DNA of 9,349 nucleotides from SIAJ01 sp036266155 (GTDB lineage: Bacteria > Planctomycetota > Planctomycetia > Gemmatales > Gemmataceae). Both the position numbers and the translations under genes were made by a program. Each line of letters opens with the position of its first letter. Position 1 is the first letter of the stretch. The DNA lies in assembly GCA_036266155.1 (NCBI GenBank), contig DATANR010000079.1, positions 1-9,349 on the forward strand. Reading direction: 5' to 3'. The notes under the pieces were generated by a model. It was not told the DNA's origin, did not search any database, and saw only the letters and a program-made list of their open reading frames with translations. Of this stretch, positions 1 through 6,842 are shown piece by piece.

Positions 1-110
1 ATGAAGATCTGCGCAGCCTCAATGGCCAAATCGAGTTCTTGCTCCGCAAGACGTTGGCGGAGGCGGGGCGGGTGAAGGTGAAGAGGGAGGAGAAGTCGGA
101 GAAGGGTTAG
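1..110 (+). CDS. Arc/ribbon-helix-helix protein, C-terminal fragment
   Basis: Reading from base 3 there are 35 codons before TAG at 108-110, and the gene continues upstream of the window. The segment RSLNGQIEFLLRKTL is the pattern seen at the second helix of Arc-type ribbon-helix-helix DNA-binding proteins, where a 'D-[ED]-LRSLN-x-QIE-x-LLR' stretch is followed by a short basic tail, here rich in K, R and E. Such small proteins bind DNA as dimers, either as stand-alone regulators or as antitoxins. Its partner, if there is one, lies outside the window. The other two forward frames hit stops early and give no family-like sequence. Its 3' end converges on rnd with a 32-bp gap. The family call is from motif recognition on a short fragment; a role cannot be assigned. 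Confidence 0.7.
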   Translation, partial: EDLRSLNGQIEFLLRKTLAEAGRVKVKREEKSEKG

Positions 111-142
111 CCGCGGTCTGTGTGGCCTTTGATTGGCAACGA

Positions 143-1327
143 TCAACGTCGCACGTGCCCATACTCGAGCGGCGCGTCGCCATCCAGCGATTTGACGCGC
201 AGCGCCCGGCGGCCAGCGAGCACTTCTTGCAGCACCGGCAGAACATGATCTTTTCGCCAGCCGCTGGTTAGGACGCTGTCCGTCGGTGGCGCGTCGCCGT
301 TGGCCGCGGCCCGAACGAGGCGGCGTACGTCCGCGGAGGTGGCGACCAACGGAGTCGTCAATTCCTGGCGGGCACACCAGTCGGCGAGCACGACGTTGAG
401 CAAGCTGGCCACCAGAGCGACGGCATGCGGGTCGTTGTCGCGCTCGGTCTCGTCGGGCCACTTATCGCTCGGCAACTGGCGGGCCCGCTCGACGGCTTCG
501 AGCAGCCCCGCGATGTCCACACGGCCGACGCCGCGGAGGTTGGCGATCTCTTCCTGGCTCTTGGGTGCACGCTTGGCGATTTCCACAACGAGGTCGTCGC
601 GAAGCACCGTGCGCGCTGGACGATTGCGATCCGCCGCGACTTCCTCACGCCAGCGGTAGACTTCGCGAATGACGGCGAGGCGGCGTCCATCCAGGTTACT
701 GGTCCCTTTAAGCTTGCGCCAGCGCTCGACTTCGCCGCTCTCCTGAAGGGCCTTGCGGACGAAGCTGATGAACTCTTCCGTGGCCCAGGCCGATCGGCCG
801 AGCCGGGTCAGTGTGCCGTCGATTCGCTTCCAAATGGCGAGCAGATCGCGCACGTCGTCGAAGGCGTAGCGAATCTGTTCTTGCGACAGCGGTCGCCGCC
901 GCCAGTCGGTGAGCGTCTCACCTTTTTGCAGTCGCTTGCGCAGGACGGCATTGACGAGCGGCCCGTAGCCGAGCGGATAGCCGAGCCCCATGAGACCGGC
1001 CGCAATTTGCACGTCGAACAGGTTCGGCGGCGTCTTGCCGATGGCCCCGTTGCAGATGCGCACCTCTTCGCGGCCGGCATGCACGATCACCACACGGGCC
1101 GGGTCGAGGAGCAGGCGCCAGAACTCGTCGAGCGAGCCACAGTCAAAGGGATCGAGGACGTACAGGGCATTCGGCGTGGCGACTTGCACGAGGCAGAGGT
1201 CGGGGACGTAAGTGTCCTCGCCGACGAACTCTGTGTCGAAGCCAACTTGAGCGCTCGCGGCCACGTCGTCACAGCAAGTCCGGACCCCGGCCGGGTCGGT
1301 GATGATGTACTCGGGGAGGGATTTCAT
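143..1327 (-). CDS. rnd: Ribonuclease D (DEDDy 3'-5' exoribonuclease with HRDC domain)
   Basis: This is a 394-aa protein, a normal length for RNase D, which trims 3' ends of tRNA precursors and other structured RNAs in the cytoplasm. Exo I is at residues 30-40 (FDTEF, D31 and E33), Exo II around HAGREEV (83-89), and Exo III around YAFDDV (154-159, Y154 and D158). The spacing of these positions matches what I recall for the E. coli enzyme with a constant offset of three. The HRDC domain lies at about 210-285 (NLDGRRLAVIREVYRWREE to LRGVGRVDIAGLLEAV), followed by a second C-terminal helical domain at about 300-385. One oddity is that the Exo II acidic position is glutamate (E88) where the classical enzyme has aspartate. 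The start is the ATG whose complement is at 1325-1327, six residues before YIITDP, the usual beginning of the fold. It is divergent from the DUF2887 gene and appears monocistronic. Confidence 0.93.
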   Translation of the reverse strand: MKSLPEYIITDPAGVRTCCDDVAASAQVGFDTEFVGEDTYVPDLCLVQVATPNALYVLDPFDCGSLDEFWRLLLDPARVVIVHAGREEVRICNGAIGKTPPNLFDVQIAAGLMGLGYPLGYGPLVNAVLRKRLQKGETLTDWRRRPLSQEQIRYAFDDVRDLLAIWKRIDGTLTRLGRSAWATEEFISFVRKALQESGEVERWRKLKGTSNLDGRRLAVIREVYRWREEVAADRNRPARTVLRDDLVVEIAKRAPKSQEEIANLRGVGRVDIAGLLEAVERARQLPSDKWPDETERDNDPHAVALVASLLNVVLADWCARQELTTPLVATSADVRRLVRAAANGDAPPTDSVLTSGWRKDHVLPVLQEVLAGRRALRVKSLDGDAPLEYGHVRR

Positions 1328-1445
1328 TCGGGAAAGTGTATGGGCGCGGCGACACGGGAAGGACTCTGCGATTGGATATCACTGTGACGCCCTACAACGA
1401 TCTCTATTCCAGGAAAGGCGCAACCTCCGCGTCCAGGGCCCACCC

Positions 1446-2264
1446 ATGACGACCGATCCGCTGTTCTACCGGCTCTTCGAGACCAGCCCCGAGACGTTCT
1501 TTCTCCTCCTGGGCATGTCGAGTGAGTCCGCGACGGCGATGGCGGCTTGCTACCAATTCGAGGCTGTCGAGTTCAAGCAGACATCGCACCGCACCGACGG
1601 CGTCTTCCGACCCACTCAGCCCGGCTTACCGTTATACTTTGTCGAGGTGCAGTTCTATCGGCTGCAGAGCACCTATGCGGACTTGCTCGTCAAGGCTTAT
1701 ACGTACTTGAAGCAGAATGATCCGGGCCAGCCATTCCAGGGCATCGTGCTGTTCGCGACGCGTTCACTTGAGCCGACGGCGCTCGTGCCCTACCAGGCGT
1801 TGCTCGATGCGGGCATCGTCCGTCGCTTCTTCGTCGATGAGTTGCCGGAGCAGCCAGACTTGCCCTTGGGCATGGCAATTCTGAACCTGCTTGCACAAGC
1901 GGAAGATCGCGCAGTGGATTCGGCGCGTGATTTGATTGGCCGTGTGAAGCAGGAAATGCCGGACGATGCCGCCCGCCGCGATGTGATACAATTGGTTGAA
2001 ACGGTCATCATGTACAAGCTCGCCAGCCTGAGCCGTGAGGAGATCCAGGCCATGCTTAAAGTCGATGACATCCGCGATACTCGCGTTTATCGTGAAGCCC
2101 AGGAAGAAGGCCGACAAGAGGGGCGAGAGACGCAACGCCAACAGCAGTTGCAGCGCGATCGTAGCGCCATTGCCAAGCTCGCGCAACGCGGCATGTCGGC
2201 GGCGGAGATTGCCGACGCCTTGAGCGTGGAACTCGACTTTGTCCGAGAGACATTGGCCAAATAA
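1446..2264 (+). CDS. DUF2887 / Rpn-family PD-(D/E)XK nuclease-like protein
   Basis: This 272-aa protein begins MTTDPLFYRLFETSPETFF, the typical N-terminus of DUF2887 proteins (Rpn family, recombination-promoting nuclease or putative transposase). These are common in cyanobacteria and planctomycetes, often in many copies. The PD-(D/E)XK-like core shows KQTSHRTDGVF (D51) and LYFVEVQF (E67-V68-Q69), so the catalytic set reads D...E-x-Q as in other Rpn proteins. A charged EGRQEGRE-type linker near 220-230 leads to a helix-turn-helix-like tail, LAQRGMSAAEIADALSVELD (about 240-260). The reading frame is open 49 codons further up, to an ATG at 1299 inside rnd, but family similarity starts only at 1446. 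The cellular role is unsettled: related E. coli RpnA has DNA endonuclease activity, while this branch is little studied. No terminal repeats indicate that it is itself a mobile element. It converges with the next gene with 4 bp between stops. Confidence 0.85.
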   Translation: MTTDPLFYRLFETSPETFFLLLGMSSESATAMAACYQFEAVEFKQTSHRTDGVFRPTQPGLPLYFVEVQFYRLQSTYADLLVKAYTYLKQNDPGQPFQGIVLFATRSLEPTALVPYQALLDAGIVRRFFVDELPEQPDLPLGMAILNLLAQAEDRAVDSARDLIGRVKQEMPDDAARRDVIQLVETVIMYKLASLSREEIQAMLKVDDIRDTRVYREAQEEGRQEGRETQRQQQLQRDRSAIAKLAQRGMSAAEIADALSVELDFVRETLAK

Positions 2265-2268
2265 GCCG

Positions 2269-3042
2269 TCACCGCCCCACATGATACATCAGTCGGCCAT
2301 CTGCCATTAGTGCGTATTCCGGCTGCGGGATAGCCGAGGGGCCGGCCCAGGCTATGAGTTGAACTGCGTGGTTGTCGGCCAGACGTCGAAGGCCATCGTG
2401 AAAATCGCGGATTGTCACCGTCGGATGTTTGCCGCGAACAGCGCCGAACAACTCGGGCAGAGCGCACTCGCCTGGCGCGCCGCCTGCCTTGCGGTGATCG
2501 AGGTAGGCCAGTGCGTCCGCGCCCCACGGAACCACGGCTTGCAAGGCGGCATTGATTCCAGGGGCCGCATCGGCCCGTCGGAGGGCTTCTTCAACGCGTT
2601 TGGAAAGCGCGTCCAACTTGCCGAGATAGCGTGCCATTTCGCCGGTGATGTCGGTCGCGAGCCGTTCGAGCGACTTGAGCATCTCGTCCTGCCACATCGG
2701 GATGCCGCTGCGGGCGGCCGCCAACATGTCGCGCATTTCCCCGAGAACGGCCCGCGGCGAGTCGTGGCTGTACAGATACTCGATGCCCTTGGCGGTGAGG
2801 CGGACCCATTCGATTTCAAAGCGGCCCTTCGTCTCGGTGCGCGAATATTCGAGTAAGCCCTCGCGAATCGCGAGCGCCGCCGCCTCGCCATTCGGGCCAG
2901 TCTTGGTGGCGAAGATGCCATCGAGCTTGCCGGAGCGGTAGAGGCGATGCTCGTCGCCGCTCAGCGCGGCCCGCAAGCCGGCCAGCAGGGCTGCGTCGCG
3001 CTTCTCCAACTCCAACGAGTCGCTCGGCAGATGGGCATCCAT
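2269..3042 (-). CDS. Uncharacterised protein with two winged-helix-like ends
   Basis: I do not recognise a named family for this 257-aa protein. Its sequence suggests three parts. The N-terminal part (about 10-95) reads like a winged-helix fold: AALLAGLRAALSGDE, then a basic stretch, then WVRLTAKGIEYLYSHDSPR, where 'LTxKGxxYL' is typical of the wing-side end of such domains. The middle (about 95-165) is a long charged helical region, EMRDMLAAARSGIPMWQDEM onwards, likely a coiled coil. The C-terminal part (about 190-257), PELFGAVRGKHPTVTIRDFH to QPEYALMADGRLMYHV, again resembles a winged helix of a type I associate with planctomycete hypothetical proteins. There is no signal peptide or membrane segment, so it should be cytoplasmic. 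A DNA-binding or scaffolding role is possible but unproven. It converges with the DUF2887 gene (4 bp) and diverges from trpS. The coding frame is credible because the other frames here give only low-complexity Arg/Ser/Pro translations. Confidence 0.75.
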   Translation of the reverse strand: MDAHLPSDSLELEKRDAALLAGLRAALSGDEHRLYRSGKLDGIFATKTGPNGEAAALAIREGLLEYSRTETKGRFEIEWVRLTAKGIEYLYSHDSPRAVLGEMRDMLAAARSGIPMWQDEMLKSLERLATDITGEMARYLGKLDALSKRVEEALRRADAAPGINAALQAVVPWGADALAYLDHRKAGGAPGECALPELFGAVRGKHPTVTIRDFHDGLRRLADNHAVQLIAWAGPSAIPQPEYALMADGRLMYHVGR

Positions 3043-3060
3043 GCAGTTGGTCCGTCGAAT

Positions 3061-3087
3061 TTGGTCTGGGAGCGAACCGCCGATAAT
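3061..3087 (+). promoter_or_regulatory. Candidate promoter for trpS
   Basis: In the 92-bp gap between the winged-helix-like gene and trpS, TTGGTC (3061-3066) and GATAAT (3082-3087, five of six matches to the -10 consensus) are separated by 15 bp. The -35 match is weak and the spacer short, so this is a tentative call. The start would lie about 40 bp upstream of the trpS ATG. Confidence 0.3.
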
Positions 3088-3134
3088 CTATCGAGGTCTA
3101 AGCAATATCGGAAGTGGAACTACTGGAACGCACA

Positions 3135-4142
3135 ATGGCCGAACCGACTCGCTGCCGCATCCTGTCCGGCGTCCAACCGTCCGGGAAGTTGCATCTGGGC
3201 AATTACTTCGGAGCGATCAAGCAGCACATCGCTTTGCAAGATCGCGGCGACGCGTTCTACTTCATCGCCGACTATCACGCGTTGACGACCACCAGTGATG
3301 CCGCTCGGCTGCGTGACAACGTGCGCGACGTCGCCCTCGACTATCTGGCACTCGGGCTCGATCCGAAGAAGGCGACGTTCTATCGGCAGTCGGACGTGCC
3401 GGAAGTCACGGAACTCGCATGGATCCTCGCAACCGTCACCGGCATGGGTCTGCTCGAACGGGCCCACTCGTACAAGGATAAGGTGGCCCAGGGAATCGCC
3501 GCGTCGGTGGGCCTGTTTACCTATCCAATCCTGATGGCCGCGGACATTTTGATTGTGCGCTCGAATCTCGTGCCGGTGGGCAAGGATCAGGTGCAGCATC
3601 TGGAGATGACGCGCGACATGGCGGGCTACTTCAACAACACGTTCGGCGAAGTCTTCCCGGAACCGCGTGAGTTGCTCGGCGAGGTGGCCGTCGTGCCGGG
3701 GACGGACAAGGACAAGGACGGCAACCCGCGCAAGATGAGCAAGTCGTACGGCAACGCGATCGAGATCTTTGCCGAGGGCAAGCCGCTCAAGAAGTCGGTG
3801 ATGGGCATCGTCACCGACACACTGCCGCCGGAAGCGCCGAAGGATCCGGAGACGCGGATTCCGTATCAGCTTTACAAGTTGTTCGCGACCCCGGAAGAGG
3901 CAGCCGAGCTGGCGGCCCGCTATCGCACCGGCGGCATGGGTGATGGGACGGCCAAGCAGATGCTGCTCGAGAAGATCGACGGTCACTTCGGCCCATTCCG
4001 TGAACGGCGCAAACAGCTTGCGGTCGACAGCGGGTACCTGGAAGACGTGCTGCGCGACGGCGCCCGGCGGGCACGCGTCGAGACGAGGCGGACGATGGAC
4101 CTTGTCCGCGAAGCAACCGGATTGCTGCCGCGATTTGTTTGA
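3135..4142 (+). CDS. trpS: Tryptophanyl-tRNA synthetase
   Basis: This class I aminoacyl-tRNA synthetase charges tRNA-Trp with tryptophan in the cytoplasm. The N-terminus RILSGVQPSGKLHLGNYFGA holds the HIGH-type signature (HLGN at residues 20-23). The second signature KMSKS is at residues 200-204, just after the lysine/aspartate-rich GTDKDKDGNPR loop. LLERAHSYKDK, FTYPILMAADILI and VGKDQVQHLEMTRD are the usual conserved blocks of the tryptophan pocket. At 335 residues from the ATG at 3135 it has the normal family length. The frame is open back to a GTG at 3114, adding seven residues (MELLERT). I prefer the ATG because bacterial TrpS proteins begin only a few residues before the 'SGxQPSG' block, though the GTG cannot be excluded. 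It appears to head a two-gene unit with the amidinotransferase-like gene. No T-box or trp leader was seen upstream. Confidence 0.95.
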   Translation: MAEPTRCRILSGVQPSGKLHLGNYFGAIKQHIALQDRGDAFYFIADYHALTTTSDAARLRDNVRDVALDYLALGLDPKKATFYRQSDVPEVTELAWILATVTGMGLLERAHSYKDKVAQGIAASVGLFTYPILMAADILIVRSNLVPVGKDQVQHLEMTRDMAGYFNNTFGEVFPEPRELLGEVAVVPGTDKDKDGNPRKMSKSYGNAIEIFAEGKPLKKSVMGIVTDTLPPEAPKDPETRIPYQLYKLFATPEEAAELAARYRTGGMGDGTAKQMLLEKIDGHFGPFRERRKQLAVDSGYLEDVLRDGARRARVETRRTMDLVREATGLLPRFV

Positions 4143-4166
4143 TTCTGCGGGCCGTATCATTTCAAC

Positions 4167-4988
4167 ATGCGACCGGCTCCCCGCATTCTGATGTGCCCGC
4201 CCGATCACTATGGGATCGAGTACGAAATCAATCCGTGGATGAAGCGCACGCTGGCCTCGGTCCGCGACGTTGCCTGGCATCAATGGCGAACCCTGCGTGA
4301 AACGTTGAGTGGTCTCGGCGTCGCCATTGAGGAAATGCAGCCGCGGCCGGGGCTGCCCGATCTCGTCTTCACCGCCAATGCCGGCCTCATGTTCCGCGAG
4401 CGGTTCTACTCGTCGCGGTTTCTTCATGAGGTCCGCGCTCGCGAGTCACCTTACTTCGACGCTTGGTTCCAGGAGCACGGCTTCCAGATCGTGCATCTGC
4501 CCGAGGGGATGTACCACGAGGGGGCCGGCGACGCGCTCTTCTGTGGCGAGGCACTCTTCGCGGGTTATCGCACGCGGTCGGATGTGCACGCCCATCAGTG
4601 GGTCGCACAACAAACGGGCGTCCGCGTGTTGCCGCTGGAGTTGGTCAACCCGCGGTTCTATCACCTGGACACGTGCTTTTGTCCGCTGGCGGCCGACGAA
4701 GCGATCTACTTCCCGGATGCCTTCGATGCTTACGGTCGCCGCGTGTTGGCGGCCCATGTGCCAAAACTATTGCCGGTCGCGGAGCCGGAAGCGCACCGGT
4801 TCGGCTGTAATGCCGTCGTCGTCGGTAAGACGGTGGTGCACAACAGTCGATGCCCGAAGCTGGCCGAGGACCTCGCCGGCTTGGGGTATCGGTCCATCGA
4901 GGTCGAGTTGGATGAGTTTCTGAAGGCGGGCGGCAGCGCCAAGTGCCTGACGCTTCGGGTCGATGGCGAGGAAGCTGCGGTTTGGTAA
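4167..4988 (+). CDS. DDAH/amidinotransferase-fold (pentein) enzyme
   Basis: This 273-aa protein belongs to the guanidino-group-modifying superfamily, which includes dimethylarginine dimethylaminohydrolase, arginine deiminase-like hydrolases and amidinotransferases. These enzymes act on arginine-type guanidinium groups through a covalent cysteine intermediate. Visible signatures are MCPPDHYGIEYEINPWM at the N-terminus, LPDLVFTANAGLMF (D65, N71) in the substrate pocket, YHEGAGDAL (E118, G119, D122), FYHLDTCFCPL with the catalytic histidine H166, and GGSAKCLTL with the nucleophile C260 close to the C-terminus. All the core catalytic positions are therefore present and the enzyme should be active. 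The exact reaction cannot be read from sequence: arginine or methylarginine hydrolysis and amidino transfer are all possible, and the short length favours a hydrolase. It follows trpS by 24 bp on the same strand, so co-transcription is likely. No strong Shine-Dalgarno is visible before its ATG. Confidence 0.88.
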   Translation: MRPAPRILMCPPDHYGIEYEINPWMKRTLASVRDVAWHQWRTLRETLSGLGVAIEEMQPRPGLPDLVFTANAGLMFRERFYSSRFLHEVRARESPYFDAWFQEHGFQIVHLPEGMYHEGAGDALFCGEALFAGYRTRSDVHAHQWVAQQTGVRVLPLELVNPRFYHLDTCFCPLAADEAIYFPDAFDAYGRRVLAAHVPKLLPVAEPEAHRFGCNAVVVGKTVVHNSRCPKLAEDLAGLGYRSIEVELDEFLKAGGSAKCLTLRVDGEEAAVW

Positions 4989-5235
4989 GCGAACTGGCTC
5001 AACAAAACCCGCGGGCCATGCTGATTCCATGAGGTTGACTCGATCGCCCGACCGGAATAACCGGTAAATTCGGTGCCGTGCACCTCGTCTTCCCAGTCAA
5101 CCACATCGTATCCCGCTTGTATTGCTTGCCCGACCGTTTAGAATCACGAGTAGGTGCTGGCCGCCACTGTCTTTACAGCCAGCCGTTCCACGTCCGTTCT
5201 CACCGCCGCCGTCCGTCCCGGCGCGAGGTTTCGTC
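4989..5235. other. Intergenic region between the amidinotransferase-like and HTH-anchor genes
   Basis: This 247-bp stretch has no convincing reading frame. It contains a small inverted repeat, ACCGG (5051-5055) and CCGGT (5061-5065) around the loop AATAA. With no T-run after it, it is at best a weak transcription stop. The promoter annotated at 5117-5144 follows. The last ~85 bp would be a C-rich 5' leader. Confidence 0.5.
5117..5144 (+). promoter_or_regulatory. σ70-type promoter candidate for the HTH-anchor gene
   Basis: TTGTAT (5117-5122) and TAGAAT (5139-5144, five of six matches to TATAAT) are spaced by 16 bp. Transcription would begin near 5151, leaving a leader of about 85 nt before the ATG at 5236. 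The -35 half is only a partial match. Confidence 0.45.
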
Positions 5236-6762
5236 ATGGCGCAGACCTATACGTTGGAAGAGGCCGCCGACAAGCTCAACCTCTCCGCCGAGGATTTCAA
5301 ACGTCGGCTGCGCACCGAGTGGACGCAAATCCGCTCGTTCCGCGATGGAGCGACGCTCCGCTTCCGCGCCAATGAAATCGACGAGCTGGCCCGTTCTTAC
5401 GGTCTCGGGTCGTCCGACGAGTTGCCGTTGCCCGAAGCGAGTGGCGAAGCGCCGGCCGCGCACGACGCACCGCTCAAGCTCGACGATTCGGATGAAACGT
5501 TCGTCATCACTCCGGAACCATCATCGGCGGGGGCCAGCAGCAAACGACTCAAGCAGGACAGCGACATCCGACTCAAGAAGCCGGCAGCGCCCAAGTCCGA
5601 CGATGAGGAGTCGATCCTCACGGAGGAATTCGACGTCCCCGCCGATGGCAGCGGCAAGCTGAGCGGCAAGTCCGGCAAGCTCTCGGCCGCCAAGCTCAAG
5701 GCGGGTGATTCTGGCAAGGTAAAGGAAAGCGGTGCTTCGTCAGGGAAACTTAAAGGGCCAGGTTCCTCAGGCAAGATCAAGGGCGATTCCGGCAAGAAGG
5801 CGGCCAAGCCCGATTCGTCGAGCGAATTCGAACTGTCTCTTGATCCGGATAGCGATGAATTCGAACTATCGCTGGCGCCCGATTCCAGCGAGGAAGTGGC
5901 GCTCGGTGAAATGCCGCCCAACAAGGGCAGCAGCAAGAAATCTGGCAACAGCGGCATCAACCTGAATCGGCCGACGGACAGCGGCGTCTCGCTCGAGAAA
6001 AAGAAGCCGGCCCCGGCCGACGACGAGGAGATCGATTTCGAATTGAGCCTCGAAACGCCGGGCAGCGGCGCTTCGAGCAAGAAGCTGTCCAGCGGGCGGC
6101 TGAAGGCCGACTCGGATAGTGAGTTTGAACTCACTCTTGAAGAGCCGAGCGATCTCGCCACCGACGCCACGGCCGGCGCCGAGAAGAAGGGCGATATCTT
6201 CGAGGCAACGGACTTCGACATCCCCGCCCTGGAGGACGATTCCGCGTCGGAAGCGGTCTCGCTCGACGAGGCGGATACCGACCTCGAAAGCTCGGACTTC
6301 GACCTGGCATTGGACGAAGCGGATGCGGACGCCGACGACGAAAGTCATTCGGAAGTCGTCGCGTTGGACGACGACGAAGTTGCCGCTCGCAAGAAGAAAG
6401 GCAAGAAAAAGAAGGCCGCGGCGGACGATGACGACGTCGACCTCGGCGACGTCGACCTCGAGGAAGGCTCATCGGCCAGCGCCGCGCTGCGTGGCGTGCG
6501 TCACGACGACGATGACGACGAAGAGTATGAGGTCAGTGAGGCGGCGGACGAAGAAGGTCGTCCAGTTGCCGTCGCCGGCCCGGCACGCTGGGGCGCACTG
6601 CCCGCGATCTTCATGTTCCCGACCGTGGTCGTCATGTTCTTGGGCGCGATCATGGCCTTCGAAGCCCTGCACGCCACGTGGGGCTATCAGCAGGCCAACA
6701 AGCCGACGACGCCGCTGGTGAACTGGTTTGCCAATACGCTGGATATGAAGCCGGCACAGTAA
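5236..6762 (+). CDS. Membrane-anchored acidic HTH protein with F-[DE]-L-x-L repeats
   Basis: This is a 508-aa protein in three parts. Residues 1-52 (YTLEEAADKLNLSAEDFKRR to FRANEIDELAR) look like the small helix-turn-helix of MerR/excisionase-type proteins. Residues about 55-450 are low-complexity and probably disordered, alternating Ser/Gly/Lys blocks (SGKLSGKSGKL, SSGKIKGDSGKK) with acidic blocks. Within them a short motif [DE]-F-[DE]-L-x-L recurs at about 197-202, 208-213, 267-272, 296-301 and 354-359. A basic KKKGKKKK patch near 386-393 is followed by poly-Asp. One hydrophobic helix at about 455-478 (ALPAIFMFPTVVVMFLGAIM) precedes a 30-residue tail. With no signal peptide the bulk should be cytoplasmic, tethered to a membrane. 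I recall similar 'excisionase-family' proteins in planctomycetes but know no function. The frame is open to an ATG at 5122, but the HTH homology starts at 5236. Transcription appears independent. A nucleoid or envelope tether, or a scaffold, is possible; this is inference. Confidence 0.85.
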   Translation: MAQTYTLEEAADKLNLSAEDFKRRLRTEWTQIRSFRDGATLRFRANEIDELARSYGLGSSDELPLPEASGEAPAAHDAPLKLDDSDETFVITPEPSSAGASSKRLKQDSDIRLKKPAAPKSDDEESILTEEFDVPADGSGKLSGKSGKLSAAKLKAGDSGKVKESGASSGKLKGPGSSGKIKGDSGKKAAKPDSSSEFELSLDPDSDEFELSLAPDSSEEVALGEMPPNKGSSKKSGNSGINLNRPTDSGVSLEKKKPAPADDEEIDFELSLETPGSGASSKKLSSGRLKADSDSEFELTLEEPSDLATDATAGAEKKGDIFEATDFDIPALEDDSASEAVSLDEADTDLESSDFDLALDEADADADDESHSEVVALDDDEVAARKKKGKKKKAAADDDDVDLGDVDLEEGSSASAALRGVRHDDDDDEEYEVSEAADEEGRPVAVAGPARWGALPAIFMFPTVVVMFLGAIMAFEALHATWGYQQANKPTTPLVNWFANTLDMKPAQ

Positions 6763-6789
6763 GCAGGCCTGGAGATTAGAGAGGAACTA

Positions 6790-6823
6790 TCGCATAGGAC
6801 CTATTCGTATAGGTCCTATGTGA
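6790..6823. terminator. Hairpin between convergent genes, likely bidirectional stop
   Basis: CATAGGACCTAT (6793-6804) and ATAGGTCCTATG (6809-6820) form a perfect 12-bp inverted repeat around the loop TCGT. The stem extends by a G-T wobble and two further pairs to 6790-6823. It sits in the 80-bp gap between the stops of the HTH-anchor gene and the anti-sigma gene, the usual place for a shared terminator. There is no T-run on either strand, so it may instead stabilise 3' ends or bind a protein. Confidence 0.6.
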
Positions 6824-6842
6824 CTTATCAGTGTGACGTTGT

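Noticed and set aside
425..1387. Plus-strand 320-codon open frame opposite rnd
   Set aside because: It is antisense to a clear RNase D, its translation resembles no protein family, and the length is explained by GC-rich codon use.
1299..1445. Upstream extension of the DUF2887 gene to the ATG at 1299
   Set aside because: The extension would overlap the start of rnd and adds residues with no family similarity; the conserved N-terminus starts at 1446.
3120..4427. Minus-strand 435-codon open frame opposite trpS
   Set aside because: It is fully antisense to trpS and the start of the next gene, has a His/Arg-rich translation with no family pattern, and is a shadow of the high-GC third positions of trpS.
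5122..5235. Upstream extension of the HTH-anchor gene to the ATG at 5122
   Set aside because: The extra 38 residues are Pro/Ser/Arg-rich without similarity, and the ATG at 5122 lies inside the predicted promoter.
5397..6221. Minus-strand 274-codon Ser/Leu-rich frame
   Set aside because: It is the complement of the Ser/Asp/Lys low-complexity region of the HTH-anchor gene; its repeats mirror those of the sense strand.
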